Below are positions 35,856 to 47,810 of a stretch of 64,000 bases of DNA, piece after piece. A model generated the notes under the pieces. That model was not told where the DNA came from and did no database searches. It saw only the letters and a program-made list of their open reading frames with translations. The first letter of the stretch is position 1. Each line of letters opens with the position of its first letter. The translations under genes were made by a program, and so were the position numbers. The stretch comes from Cylicocyclus nassatus (Eukaryota; Nematoda; Chromadorea; Rhabditida; Strongylidae): NCBI GenBank assembly GCA_958299035.1, contig CATQJL010000316.1:19507676-19571675 (forward strand). The letters run 5' to 3'.

Positions 35856-36313
35856 TTGGGCTCAATACAAAGCACTGCTCCCCCATTGGCCCATATCATA
35901 AATCCTGCTTCAAATACCATTAAACTCGGAATCAGGTGCCAGCCAAAGTCTCATTTGTCCCATTTTTCGTTTTTGATGACTGTACTTTCATCAACTATTG
36001 CTCGATTGAATTTAAACGAATCCAGCTCTAACTACAAATACAAAAACTACAAGAGTTTGGCTGTTGAACTGTGTAAGTTCGCTAAAATTCTCTTTGGAGG
36101 TAAGTTGATAGGGTGTGGCACAACCCCAGAAAATCTGTGGTTGGCTGCCACATTTTTTGGGGTTGTACCACACCCCATTAACTTACCTTCAAAGTTTTAT
36201 TTTTCCTAGGGTGGGGGGGGGGCTCTTCTTAGTAGTCGACCAGGATTCGGATAGTTTACTCATGTGTTTTCGACTTTTCAGACTCTGAGAAGGCGATTTC
36301 GTTGAAATGTTAG
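35856..36313 (+). CDS. Unrecognised gene, last two exons; splice donor lies in a MITE arm
   Basis: Exon up to 36099 is open from an ATG at 35856, though an acceptor AATCAG at about 35936 may be the true start. It contains MTVLSSTIARLNLNESS...YKSLAVELCKFAKILFG and ends GGAG/GTAAGT in phase 1. After a GACTTTTCAG acceptor, exon 36282-36313 adds DSEKAISLKC and a stop. The donor GTAAGT falls inside the left arm of the palindrome 36092-36194. No family is recognised; no signal peptide is seen in this part. Confidence 0.45.
36092..36194. mobile_element. Palindromic MITE with 36-base arms
   Basis: The arm 36092-36127 (CTTTGGAGGTAAGTTGATAG...) is inverted at 36159-36194 with 4 mismatches. The loop is 31 bases. 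Confidence 0.8.
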
Positions 36314-39300
36314 TCTGTATTCTGTGCTATAAACATCTTTATCAATCTTGGACTACGCTAAAACAACCAACGAAAGTATTAAAATATCTGTGCTTTTTAT
36401 ATCGTTGCCAATATTAACCCTTTGTCTCAATACCGCAGGAATTTCACTCAAAATTGTTTCCGTTGAAAAGATATAGTCGCTTTTTTCTACCTATGCAAGT
36501 GGAAAATATTGCGAAAGTACTGGGTTACGGTGACATGCTAAGTCTGCGCTACTGCGTAAATGCGAGGGAAGGCGGCAAGAACAAACATATTCGACTTAAT
36601 CCTCGTAGTCTTACAAAAGCGACCTGAGCCTAATTGGTCTTCTCTAGTGCAAAATATTGACAACGAAAAATGGAGCAAACGAGATTTTGATGCTCTTAAT
36701 TCCATATTTCTGAAGTCATTTGAGGTGGAATTCCTATTGTGGGGGAAGTAGTAGCTCTTTGTATCAAGTGCAGAGTAGTAGTTACTCATGTTCGAAACAA
36801 TGTTGAGCATATCGAAAATGAACACCTCATTATAAATGACCAATTTTTGGGAGTTCACCGAAACTTGGCCTGCAGTGTTTATTTGACATGCTAATTACAA
36901 AAATGATGCTCTTATGCTTTTAGGGCTCTTCTGTTATGCTTACTGTAAGTATACGATAGTGAGCGAAAACATCAGTGTGCTAGTATCTTGCATAATTTGC
37001 TTGTCTGATGATTATCTATCTCACTGTCAACAAATATCATGTTATCGCTGTCATCCTCCCTGATCACTCTATACGGCTCTCCTCCCTCGGTGTGGCATGC
37101 CACACCCCACGCTTGACTCTATTATGATGCAAATAAAGCTAAAAAAGTTCAGTGTGACTTGGATTCCTTGCTAGTACTCTGATTTATTGGTGTAATGACT
37201 ATGAACTGGCTTTCAATTTTGATGAAGGCTCAGTGCTTTATTTTGGAAAAAAATTTACAAGATTCTGTGTTAAAGATGTTTAAGTTGAAGGATTTTGCCA
37301 TTTGTTTGTATAGATCTTCATGGCAAATAAAGCAGGATTATTTTTCGCTTTTTTGCTTTTTCGCAGTAGTAACACTATCAACAAATATACATGTAAAAAA
37401 GTTTTTCTTCATTTGCTGCTCTTGGATCGGGGTTCCCTTCGCAGTAAAGATATGTGAAATTTAATAAAATTTAACAGCATTTTACAGACTTTTGTGTGGG
37501 CTTCTATCACCTGGAACGACCACCCTTTCCATTACCATAAATACCTCTCCCGCCGCGAAACTAACAATAAGATAAAGTGTCGTCGTGCCTTTAGTCTCAA
37601 GTGTTGCTTTTCCATTCTAAAGAAGTGATTGTATGTTTGGGTGTAGTGTATATTGATAGTTAGGCAATAGCGTACATATATGTCTTATGTGGATAGTGTT
37701 TACGTGAGCAAGTAAGAACTTTCGTAGGATTTTTATGAACTGAGTTACGATTTTTTTCGATTTTTCGGGCTGCTGAATCTTTTTAGTTATTGGCTCAAAA
37801 CTCTAGGTGGATGAGAGCTGTTGCAGAAGCAGAATGGCCATGTTATAGGGCTTGCTTTGCTCTATCGAACGGTACTTCGCAACCCGTTTAAAAATGAGAA
37901 GTGTATGACTTATTGCGGTTGAAATTCAAAACGGGCATTAATTACCGGACAACCTAATATCTTTGACATCGGTAACTATAGAAATCGATGCCGCTATTAA
38001 GGGGCGTTGCCGAGTAGACGGGAGATAAAGCCAAAGGAACGAAATTACAATTTACATAGTTTGAGGACATATAGAGAAGATAAAATTTTACTAAGGCCTC
38101 GGGCAGAGTTGAGCGATTTGGTCGTCACGATTCAGTCGCTACAAGACAAGTGTTACGAGTTCATTGCATGCCGATCTTCTTGCATTTCGGTTGTGATAGT
38201 TTTCCAACACGACTAATTATGACTAACTATCACAACTGAAACACAAGAAAATTGGCATGCAATGAACTCGTAACATTTGTCTTGTAGCGGTTGAATCGCG
38301 ACGATGAAATGGCGTGAACTCTGCCCGAGGCTTAAAGGCACTTTCTACCCAAAGTGGGGGTTGACGAGATTATGATAGCATGCTAGTGTGGGCCCCCACA
38401 CTAATTGTAAGCAAAATCCCAAATTTCACCGCAATTACTGCTCCCGCGAGAAATCCGCGAAAGGAGCAAACCTGGAGGTGCTCGCTCCACCCAGCTGGTT
38501 TCTCCGCCCATTTTGCAAGCTTTTTCCCGCATGTTTTGGGGGGCGGGCACGGATTCTCGACTCCATATTCGAAATCAGGGCCTTCCTGAAAGCGACAAAA
38601 ACATAGAAGTTGAGAATTTGGGTGGACGGTTCCTTTAAAAGCGGTTTTCAAAGAGTGAAGTATCCTTTGCAAGAAATGGATCAAAAAATTATTTTCTCTT
38701 CCTATGACTGTAGTCAGCTGTTTATCGATTATCTCCTTCCGCAGCTTCCCCCCTTCCCCCCCCCCCGAATTTATACTTTTGCGCACTATCATTTGTAATA
38801 TTATGTCACCTTACTTGTCCCGCAAATTAATTGAGTGCAACTACGCGATTTTTCTTCAATTCTCCGCTTTTACACACTTCTGGTGCAGTAGGCCTTTTAA
38901 CCCATCCTTGTCTTACGACAGCGTGGCGAAGTTGCCGCGACAGTTGAAGTTTCGGTTAACTGTCAGTCGAGGTGGCTTTTCTGAAGCATAAGAGGATGGG
39001 CAGTAGTAATTGCCGCTGAAGAATGGGAAATCAGGGGTTCAATTTGGTTCACTTGATCTGACGGGGCATACCAGGCCATAAAGAAGAGTTGAGAGAAAGT
39101 ATTTTTGAACGCTGTCACAAAAGTTTCTGTGCTGTTTTTTGAAGGGATGCTAATTAAAGTGCTGTTTAATTTCTTCTCGTTAGTCACACATTACCCTTGT
39201 CAACGTTTCGCGTTTCATGGGTGTTTCCGCAAAAACATCTGCCAATAGGTTGCTTGTTTTTTCGCTGAAGCAATAGACACAAGAAATCGAAGAATCTTTT

Positions 39301-39550
39301 TCATAAATGTTTGTTTGACAGATTGGCTGCATAAGCGGTAGTGCACGCATTCTGGTTTGCAATTTTTTGGAAAATTTAGAAATCTGTGTTGCATTCCATG
39401 CTCGATATATCTGCTTTCAAGATTGTCATGTTTATACAAGTAAAAATTTGATAGCATGATATGACTAGCAAATGTCAGCATCAACCAACACCCTGGAACA
39501 GTGATTGTAAATGATTTATTTGAACTTGACAAACTCTTAAAACGCATATA
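36314..39550. other. Mixed stretch; two competing frames at 36.4-36.75 kb, otherwise no gene
   Basis: Between 36405 and 36750 two plus frames are both protein-like (one reads MQVENIAKVLGYGDML..., the other WSSLVQNIDNEKWSKRDF...), so an unresolved exon is likely. The rest holds MITE copy 3, a poly-C run near 38757 and AT-rich DNA. Confidence 0.35.
38091..38335. mobile_element. Palindromic MITE family B, copy 3 (near-complete hairpin)
   Basis: CTAAGGCCTCGGGCAG and CTGCCCGAGGCTTAAAG bound the element. The inner arms, including GTTACGAGTTCATTGCATGC and its inverse, extend to within about 20 bases of the centre, so the element could fold as one hairpin with arms over 100 bases. Confidence 0.75.
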
Positions 39551-39561
39551 AAAGAATTTTA

Positions 39562-40170
39562 ATGGAAGTGGTTACCATACATATCATGCATGCGGTCCTA
39601 TTTCTTCTCGCTCTGTTCTTGTTGAGCAAGGCCAAACCGTTGGATGAAGTAGGGAGTGTTATCGTATCCGTCTGTAGAGGTACTCCCAATTTTAGAACGG
39701 ACGCAGTGCTGAGAAGGTCGAATATGAGATTCGCAGTGGTGAGTGAAATGGAGTCAAGATAGTTATGTATATTTATATTATATACATAACTATATATATG
39801 TAATATATATATAACTATATATATTATATACTATATATATTATTATATATTACTTATGCGGTAATAGCGGATATCATCGTGTTCGTGAAGAAGGTATGCT
39901 TTTCCGGCTAACAACGTCGATTATTTCGTAACTGCTCAATCTCTTTTTATTGATTTTCACATTCGATAGCAGAGTAGCCAAACATTTAGTAAAGTCTGGA
40001 AATTCCATAGACCAAAAACGGCGTTTTTGGTTGTAACAAGGAACATTTTGTTCAACCGAGGCCAGTTACTTCAAACGCACCGCACTTCAGCTTTCCAGCG
40101 TGCAACCCCGCTAAGACTACCGTGCCTTCTATTCAAACACAATGATATAATGTCAAAGCTCAGACAATAA
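39562..40170 (+). CDS. Putative secreted basic peptide, two exons
   Basis: Exon 39562-39738 encodes a hydrophobic signal peptide (MHAVLFLLALFLLSKA) followed by KPLDEVGSVIVSVCRG and ends GCAGTG/GTGAGT in phase 0. Exon 39970-40170, after CATTCGATAG, continues at phase 0 to TAA; the total is 125 residues with a basic tail. The intron carries an AT microsatellite (about 39765-39850). A second frame is open over part of exon 2, so the tail is uncertain. A secreted or peptide-hormone-like role is inferred only from the signal peptide. Confidence 0.45.
39765..39850. repeat. TA-rich microsatellite
   Basis: Alternating TATATA and ATTATA blocks run for about 85 bases inside the putative intron. Confidence 0.85.
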
Positions 40171-40600
40171 TTCTGACGATCGCTGTGCCTCCATCGACTG
40201 AGCGATTATGCCTCTCGCCGAGCGTCAAATGATGCAGCACAATGAACACTTCATTATCTAGTCATTTGTTTCGATTGAGACAAAAAATTCAAAAGCTTGT
40301 AAATCTGATAAGTTGAGCTAGAAAGCATACCTAATAATTCTGAACGCTTGTAAGATGGCCCAAATTCAAATTAAGATGTGTAGCACCGCATGTGCAGTCT
40401 ATCGGTTGTAAGTGCTTCCGTTTGCAAAAGGTAATTGATAGAAGTTGCTCGCCCAATTATATCGACATGGCGCCCTCGCGCTGCTTTAGTTCCTAGAGAG
40501 CGAGATCGCTCGTCCTGTATATTGAAGTTATCAGAGCAAACATCGTGCAGAGTGATATGAAGATTTTTTGCTAACTTGGGCTTATCCGACGTGATCTCAG

Positions 40601-41369
40601 GGCCCGTAATAATCCTCCCGTCGCGATGGTCGGTTTTCCAAATTCTTTGGCTTCGGACTCTGTTGACTGCTTACAAGGGAAAGCTCTCAATCGAATAGCG
40701 AACTGGAATGAAATACAAATTATTGGAGACGTCTCAATGATCTGATTTTCCATTTACTTCAATCGCTGAGCGGTTTTTTGAAAGGAATTATGGTCATTCA
40801 AATTATGAGGTTATCGGAAAGCTATTGTATGATATGCTTTGGAATCCAACTCGGGAGTGCATAATTGCGTAGCTTTCAGTATACTGACTACAATCAATGG
40901 AAGGAGTAACACCACCTCAAATTAGGCACCACCTTCGCGGACTACTGGTCCCAACACGATGCACAACAATGGGATGAAAGGACCAGCAGCACGCGGAGGC
41001 GGTGCCTAATCAAATTGTTCGTTCCTTTCTTACCCTAAGTAATGCACATGTACTCAAAACACAGAAACAATAGCTTGGAACAACTTTTTTTTGGAGGTGA
41101 ACACTAAATCGCTGGCTGCCTGGAATTTTTTCTAGCTGGTTAAGGTCTGGACTGACGCAGTCTCAGCAATTCCTACTTTTCCGCGACTTTTCTCAAAAAA
41201 AATTCTTGCTTTTTTCGAAGTATAAGATGAAAATGCCCTCGCAGAGTATACGCTGCCCCGACTCTTGATGTGCTTTCAGATGTATTCTGAAGGATTGCCG
41301 AGTGTTAGCTGTGAAACTATGCATAGAATCCGCTGTCTTCAGGCTCACATAGATAAAATTCATACATTA
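40601..41369 (+). CDS. Two candidate upstream exons, the second cut by a Helentron-like insertion
   Basis: Frame 40601-40730 (ARNNPPVAMVGFPNSLASDS... to IQIIGD) ends at GAC/GTCTCA, phase 0. A good acceptor GTGCTTTCAG opens 41280 in phase 0 (MYSEGLPSVSCETMHRIRCL...), which stays open up to the element boundary at 41370. They may belong to the gene at 42614-43161, but the phase link is unproven. Confidence 0.3.
40917..41016. repeat. Small palindromic MITE
   Basis: TTAGGCACCACCTTCGCGG...GGTCC pairs with GGACCAGCAGCACGCGGAGG...TGCCTAA. About 100 bases. Confidence 0.65.
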
Positions 41370-42335
41370 CTAGCTAGCTTATCGGCTCCGCCCACCCTGT
41401 CAAAACATTGTGATAAAGCTCCCATTCCTATCCATGTACAATTTTTCCCTGTGCCCACTTCTACATGCCAGTTTCCTATTCTCCTGTGTTAGTAATCAGC
41501 ATGCTCACTTACCCCCCCCCCCCCGGTGCCAGCTGCCAACCCCTTGACTCAAACTTTGCAAAAAATCGTTAAAAATAAAACTAAGAACGGTTTTGAAAAA
41601 TAATATTGTATTCGTAATCAGCATGCTCGATTACCCTCCCGTGCCAACTTCCAGCCCCTTGGCTCAAACTCTGCAAAAAAATTGTTAAAATCAACAAAAC
41701 CAAGGACGGTTCCAAAAGCTAATATTGTATTCGTAATCAGCATGCTCGATTACTCCGTGCCAACTTCCAGCCCCGTGGCTCAAACTTTATCAAAAATCGA
41801 TAAAATCGATATCGATCGATGACGAAAAGTGGCTTATGACACCCGCTCGACCCCCAAATGTATGTTTGCAAAGTTTACTCCAAATTGGTTCAGAAATGGA
41901 ATTTCCTATTCGGAACGTATGTACACACACAAACAGACAGCCAGACAAACAGACATTCAGCTTTATATATATAAGATGATGACTGTCTGTTTTTCTGTAT
42001 GCATGTGTGTTTATCTGTATGTATGTACGTATGTTCCGAATAGAAACTTTATTTTTAAACCGATCCGAACCAAACCCCTCACACATGCACTTCAGGGGCG
42101 GGGCGGGTGCGTAGGCTATTTTTTGTCATCGAGATATTATCAATTTCAGTTGATTCTTTGCAAATTTTGAGCTACGCGGTTGGGAGTTGGTGCGGGAAGA
42201 GGGGGGGGGGGGTAAGTGGGCACGCTGATTTTGACAAAATGGGGATAAATAGGCATGTAGGAGCGGGGGCACACGGAAAGAACAGGGATAGAGATAGAAC
42301 CTTTATCGTTATGTTTTGACAGGGCCGGGCGAAGT
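41370..42335. mobile_element. Foldback Helentron-like element, copy A
   Basis: The left boundary CTAGCTAGCTTATCGGCTCC is the reverse of a Helitron-type CTAG end. The ends are inverted (left CACCCTGTCAAAACATTG, right ATGTTTTGACAGGGCCGGG). The interior has degenerate 117-120-base satellite units with AATATTGTATTCGTAATCAG and ATCGATAAAATCGATATCGA. The centre lies at about 41967 with TTTATATATATAAG. Non-coding. Confidence 0.7.
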
Positions 42336-42613
42336 CGGTGTGAACTAATAACATATGAGGTCTTTCTGCAAACTCTTTTACTTTGCGGCTGTAATACTCT
42401 GTCTAGAAAAAGAAAAGTATGTTGTTTGTCATGCTTTACATGACCCGAACGTGAGACTGTAAAGAACAAAGTTGCAAGAAGTAGACTTGCTGTTTCGCTT
42501 CTTTCATCTGTTCGGATATCGTTACATCCGCTCCGTTCTCGTTTTGAAAAGTCTATGAACGCATCTAGAATTACCTTACTTACCCTCCTCTAAGAAGCAG
42601 CGATAACATTCAG

Positions 42614-43161
42614 GAAGAAACATTGTGGAAGCACAAAACGTGGAGCTTAGAGAACAGTCTGAAAAGACTGCTGCAATGAAAAAAGTAAGTCAAAGCTCTT
42701 GCTAACTGTGGCAAATAGATACGTGCTACCATAAAGGAGATGCGAGTGCCTCTGGCGTAGAAGGCGTTACGACAGTGGCAAAGCCAGTGACTTACTCAGT
42801 GAGTAGAGAACAGTGCATGTAAAACTATGTAAAATAATGTGAAATCCAGAGTGCGGATGTGAACATCTTAAAAAGTGGTTTATGGAATCTTGCCAAAAAA
42901 GCTGCCTCATTCATTTTCAAGTCAGGTAGGACTTTTTGTTCAATGATTTCTTCTTTAAAACAATAGACCTCCATTGCAGCGAGAAAACGTCTTGCAACCT
43001 TGACTGATCAAATCTCCAGTTGGCTTAGAGGTGGTTCAAGCAGTGAGACAGGCGCAATGTCGACTGCTGCACATGCGATTGAACGCAGAAGACTAGATGA
43101 AAGCGAGCAGGGGCATATTTCTAGATACAAAACAAAACAACCCTTTGGGGAGAGAAATTAG
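42614..43161 (+). CDS. Unrecognised gene, last three exons
   Basis: Exons 42614-42684, 42850-42925 and 42980-43161 join at phases 0 and 1 with good sites. They read RNIVEAQNVELREQSEKTAA, then SADVNILKSGLWNLAKKAAS, then RKRLATLTDQISSWLRGG and a polar tail ending QPFGERN. The first exon is coiled-coil-like, and the middle exon forms an amphipathic helix. AATAAA at about 43316 fits a 3' end. The 5' end is unknown; the Helentron-like insertion just upstream may have damaged it. The family is unknown. Confidence 0.6.
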
Positions 43162-44522
43162 ACCTCTATTCATCTTTTCTAAAAGGCGTTGAAAGCGTTT
43201 AACAATTCCTGCTATCACCCACTAGATTATAATTCAAATTCCCCGTGAAGGCGTTCGACTTCTCGCCAAAAAATTTTTTTACGCCTCTTTCATATTTCTT
43301 TTGTTTTGTGGCTTTGAATAAACCGAGTTAATTAGTTATGTACTCACAAGCAAATCTTGGAACACGAAAAATTTTCGCTGTTGATGTTCTTTCATAGTAT
43401 TCTGTAAGATGCCATTGATTTGCCAATATCCGAGAAATCCTTTTATCTGAATGAGTGGTATTTTGTTCTTTTGATGAGCACGTATGAGTCACAGTTACAA
43501 GTACCAATGACTCCGTAGCCCTTTTTTCACCAATTTTAAGACCCTTCTCCAAATGTCAAAAGTTTTTTTTTCCATTTTAAACCATTCACAGTGACCTACG
43601 CAATCTCACTCTAAATATTTTTTTGCTAATGTTCAGAAATACGCAGCTCCATTTTTTTACAGCTGCCTTTATAAACAAAATTTGAACAAGTACCTGGGCG
43701 TTTCACCATAATTAATTTGTTGGCAGTCACAGTCTGTGTTATATATCCTGAAATTCTCACGGCCTACTTTCAAGCTGTTCTTATAATTTGCAGTATAAAA
43801 ACGGACAGCTGTTCAAGACGTGCTATGAATTAAAGTTTAGAGCGCTTGGATGTGTCTTTCTTAGCTGCTAGCGTTTTTTGAAAAAGATACGAATCGCTTC
43901 TTGTGATTAGAAATAATAGCTGCTTTCAAAACGTAATTATTAGAGATTGTCACACATTGCTCAATAAAGTGCTGGAAATAGCTGAATAACCTAAGAACTA
44001 ATGGCTAGAGTTTACAATTGAAAAGTGAAGAGTACATTCAAATTTATTGATAGAATTCTTTGAAGAAACGCTAAACACAAACAGTCCCTAATTGCTGACA
44101 TTCATAACCCTGAATATTAAACGTTCTCGATTCATTCTGAGCAAAAGTCTATGCTAACAAACTTACAAACACAGTCGCATTGAATTTACTCTACATTCAT
44201 CAAAAGTTCTGTCAAGAAATGCATGTATTCCCAATGCCGGAAGCCACTTGCTCTATTCGCTGTACCCTACACAATACTTAATGCGTTTTTTTACGAGATA
44301 ACACGCAAGACAATCGAGAAACTTGATTTCTTCAGTTTAACTCGAGCCTCAATTCTCAAATGATTTCTATATTGCTAATTGTAAACAGGGATCAATTTTT
44401 AATGGTGAATGTATTTCCATAACCTTTACAAAATTACTGTTTTTCAAATTGCCATGCTTCAACTGTTTTGAAGGTCTCATTATGTTTACGTTGCAGTTTT
44501 AGGATTTACAACAATGATTTAT

Positions 44523-44723
44523 TTAGTGAGAAAACGGAGTTTGGAATGATGTAGGCAGCTTGAGTGGAAGAACTCTTGAGAACTCTGAGGCAACTAACTC
44601 AAGGTTCTGCTCAATTTTCCTTGCCCTGGAGTTCGGTGAATCTTTGAAAACTCCTACAATTCCTTGTAGAAGCAACCAGATACTCAAAAAGAGAAGAAAA
44701 GAACGTGGAGAGAAAGATACCAT
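44523..44723 (-). CDS. Putative 66-residue secreted peptide
   Basis: The frame starts MVSFSPRSFLLFLSIWLLLQGIVG, a clear signal peptide, and continues with a cysteine-free charged peptide containing RARK before TAA. The stop overlaps an AATAAA (TCACTAAATAAATC), and a TATATATA lies about 50 bases upstream. Chance occurrence cannot be excluded, and the opposite strand is also open. Confidence 0.35.
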   Translation of the reverse strand: MVSFSPRSFLLFLSIWLLLQGIVGVFKDSPNSRARKIEQNLELVASEFSRVLPLKLPTSFQTPFSH

Positions 44724-44764
44724 CTTGCTTATTAAGAACGGAACCGATGTGGCAGTGGCGATTT

Positions 44765-45203
44765 GGATATCTATATATAAATAAAACCGAATCTCTGTAA
44801 ATTTGTTCGTTTATGAGTATGTGGCTTATAGACTCTTTTGTGTGTGAACCGATGGGGCTAAAATTCGTCCCTCTATAAATAAGGCAGGCGCAGATGAAAG
44901 CTACTTTTTGAGACGATTTAGGCCCTTTTAGACATTTAGGCCCCCATTTTAGGCCCTTCAATCGATCTATCGATTTGTTTACTTACATCGAGAGTTCACC
45001 AAGCATTGTTGGTTCATTTTCCCATAGTCATGTAAGTTGGGCGGTGAAGTTCAATTACATTTGTCGGCGAAAAGAATCCACTGTTTCAAGTCAGCAAGGA
45101 AGACATGACATTTCGTCGCAGACATGAAGAAGGGCCTTAAGTTTCATTGCGTTTGGGATCAAGTAACCCAAATCCCGGGCGGGAACGGGGGCGTCATCTA
45201 GTT
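44765..45203. mobile_element. Helentron-like non-autonomous element, diverged
   Basis: It starts CTATATATAAATAAAACCG and ends GGGCGTCATCTAGTTATG, with a GTGTGTGAACCGATGGGGC block that resembles the GAACCGATCCGGACC block of the element at 48649. Confidence 0.5.
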
Positions 45204-45439
45204 ATGCATAATATTGAATCTTTTTGAGCTAATTCCAAATTTTACTTCCATATCTGTTGAGAGGTTCTCCACAAGATGTCAAGGACGCTTGTAAGTCCAA
45301 AGGCAAACATTCGGTGCTCATCTTTAACTGGTTCTTTTAACACATTTATGTTTTCGGAAATCCTTTCCTTGTTAGATATGGAAGCTCCGTTTTCACTTGG
45401 CGTAGGCCTCAGCACAGAATCCCCATTGTGCCCTGCCCT

Positions 45440-46520
45440 TCGATTTTGACACTTACATATTCTTAAAGGTCGTCAATGGCTGCCTCCACGTGTTCGCGCA
45501 GATGTCGTATCTAGTTGATTTCTGAGTTGGTTCATCCGTCAAACTCGTCTGTTCATCTGGTGCCGTTTCTGGGGAGCGCGGTTTTGCTTCGCAGGGAATC
45601 CACTTTGGTGTTCTTAATGTCCATCTGTGGGTTTTTCGTAATGTGATGTTTCGCTTTCGCGACGTATTCCGCTGGACCAAAGAAACATTCTTCATTTATC
45701 CGTACCGTGAAGTCCGACAAGATGTTGCTTGTGTCGGACAACCTTGAAAACTGCGCTCAAGAGTTTTATGAGCGCTTTTCGAAGCTTCCGCGTGGCTGTG
45801 GTATCGGCCCAGATTTCAGCTGCTTCAGAGCCAAGAAGCGCTTGAGTCAAAGAGGAGGACTCGGATCTCCAAATTTCTCAGTTGGTGGGTGGCTTTCCTG
45901 GGAGGCCCAAGGCGAATCAAGATGCCATTCTCTTTTTGTGGAGTTTTCCTCTCAAATCGTTCTCAATGTTCATCGAAAGTCAAGATATGTAAGGAAATGG
46001 TTCTATGATGGAAGAGCTATGCATTTTCATTTTCACAAATCTTCAAGGGCATTTCCTAGATGAGTCTTCTTTCGATTCATCTGACAAACTTTTTCCCTAC
46101 TTTGTTGTGTTCTATAAGCGTTGTCTTTGTTTCAAAGTGCTCAAGAAGAGAACGATGTCGTCCGCAGGAAGGTTTGAAAATATTGCAATGATTCGCATGC
46201 CTCTCTCTTTCCAATCCAGTGGTTTCATCACCCATTGCAAGGCTGCGTGAACAGCTCTGACAAAATTGCTTCTCTTTCATTATGATGAACAGGGTGTGAG
46301 AAAGCAGCTGCATCGTCATTGTACAATCTTCGTAGCAATCGGCTAATGTCTTCACACAAGTTGGGTCCACTCTTGATCAATTTACAGACAGGATGGCGCT
46401 GACTGCCAAAGCCTTCTCGTACTAGACGAAGGGTGGAAGACAGGCAGTCGAAACTCTTGGCAGACTTCTATGACCTTCGTAACCGCCTCGATGTGGTACA
46501 TGCAGCGCATATACGAAAAC
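45440..46520 (-). pseudogene. Decayed coding region, possibly transposon-derived
   Basis: Minus-strand frames hold protein-like pieces broken by stops and frameshifts: EGFGSQRHPVCKLIKSGPNL..., LLRRLYNDDAAAFSHP, then in a shifted frame WVMKPLDWKERGMRIIAIFS, and farther down EECFFGPAEYVAKAKHHITK. The block is GC-richer than its surroundings. No transposase motif is recognised. Confidence 0.4.
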
Positions 46521-47800
46521 TAGCTTGTTTTAAAGCTTGAACATTCAGTGTCTTAGTAAGCAAGTGAGGGTAACCCTAATAAAAAGCTTGTGCAGCACAC
46601 TCAAAAGGCATCGTAGACTGTAGTTCCTAAAATTCTCCCGTTCTCCTTCTTCAAAAAGAAATAAGGTCCTTGTCATGAAAAAATTTCCAAAGAAGCTAAG
46701 CCAGACGATTTTATCTCGAAGACCATATCCGTCCAAATTTTCCGTCCCTATGTTCCCTTTTCAGTGGAATCCCAATTAAATCCACGACAAATTTGCAGAA
46801 GGATTTTTTCGCAGACGGCCTTCTCCCGTCTTCGTATAGATAACTTAGTTTTGTTTCGTCAGCTGCTGATATTGGAAAATAGCAATTTATGGTTTCTGAT
46901 GTGGAGGGCGTAGACGTAGAAAGCTAGTCGAGGTGATAGTCTTACGAATCGAAGATGGACAATAGGTAGGTGGGTGGACGACAAAGCCAAGGACACGTGT
47001 GATAAAACCTTCTCACCACGAATGATGAACGATCCATAAGGCGCCCTGAGCAAGCTGACGATGGTCTTGCTACCATCAGGCGCTACAGCTAGAATGCGAT
47101 GTACAAAGTTTTCTTTTTCCTCTTTTTGCTGACCGAATAATGCAGTCCTCCCCCTCCTCCCACCCCACAAAAGCAGGCTTTATAGGCCTATTCTTAAATT
47201 TCATGGGGCAAACGCTAATCCCAGCTGTGGAGTGGGCTGCCTAATGATCGAAAAGGCAGACGGCGGGGGTATGTATCACTGTTGAAACCACCAATCGAAG
47301 GATCGCTCAGGTGCAAGGCAATTCAACGAAGTCGGGAAGTTCAGGCATGAGTCATGGAAAACTTTTGAAATCCCGCCCAAATGGATCCGTCCCGTTGCAG
47401 AGGGAAGATCTATTCTCACTGTTTTAAGAAAGTGGTATGTTAAAGACTGTGCATAGCGCCATCCCCTCAGAGTGTACTGAAGGTGGTTAAAGAACCCTTT
47501 CTATCGAAAAACGACCATCTGTCAAGTGATTGCTCTAAAATTTTGACGACTTTCGATGGCATTACAACACGTTGACAGCTCAAAACGACTTCAAAACCCC
47601 GTGGGAGTTTGAAGATTTAGATAGGGTTGATTTCGGCCCACAGCTCACTTGCAGCAATGCAGCCACCGGTGGTGATGACGTGAGTTCGACGGCGGCCGAG
47701 ACGAAAGCGAGGGCGTCTCTTCCGCCAATTCATTCAACACTCATCCCAGGACTAAGCTTCCACTGGTTAGCTGCTCCGCAGGTCTCATTCAACCGTGGCT
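46520..47800. other. GC-richer stretch without an assignable gene
   Basis: A 103-codon minus frame (46859-47170) contains KENFVHRILAVAPDGSKTIV and may be part of the decayed element before it. Nothing else is supported. Confidence 0.35.
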
Positions 47801-47810
47801 GGCTTTCTCT

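Noticed and set aside
36405..36750. Two overlapping plus frames as a gene
   Set aside because: Both look protein-like, but I could not decide the frame or find a joint that uses both, so no CDS is called.
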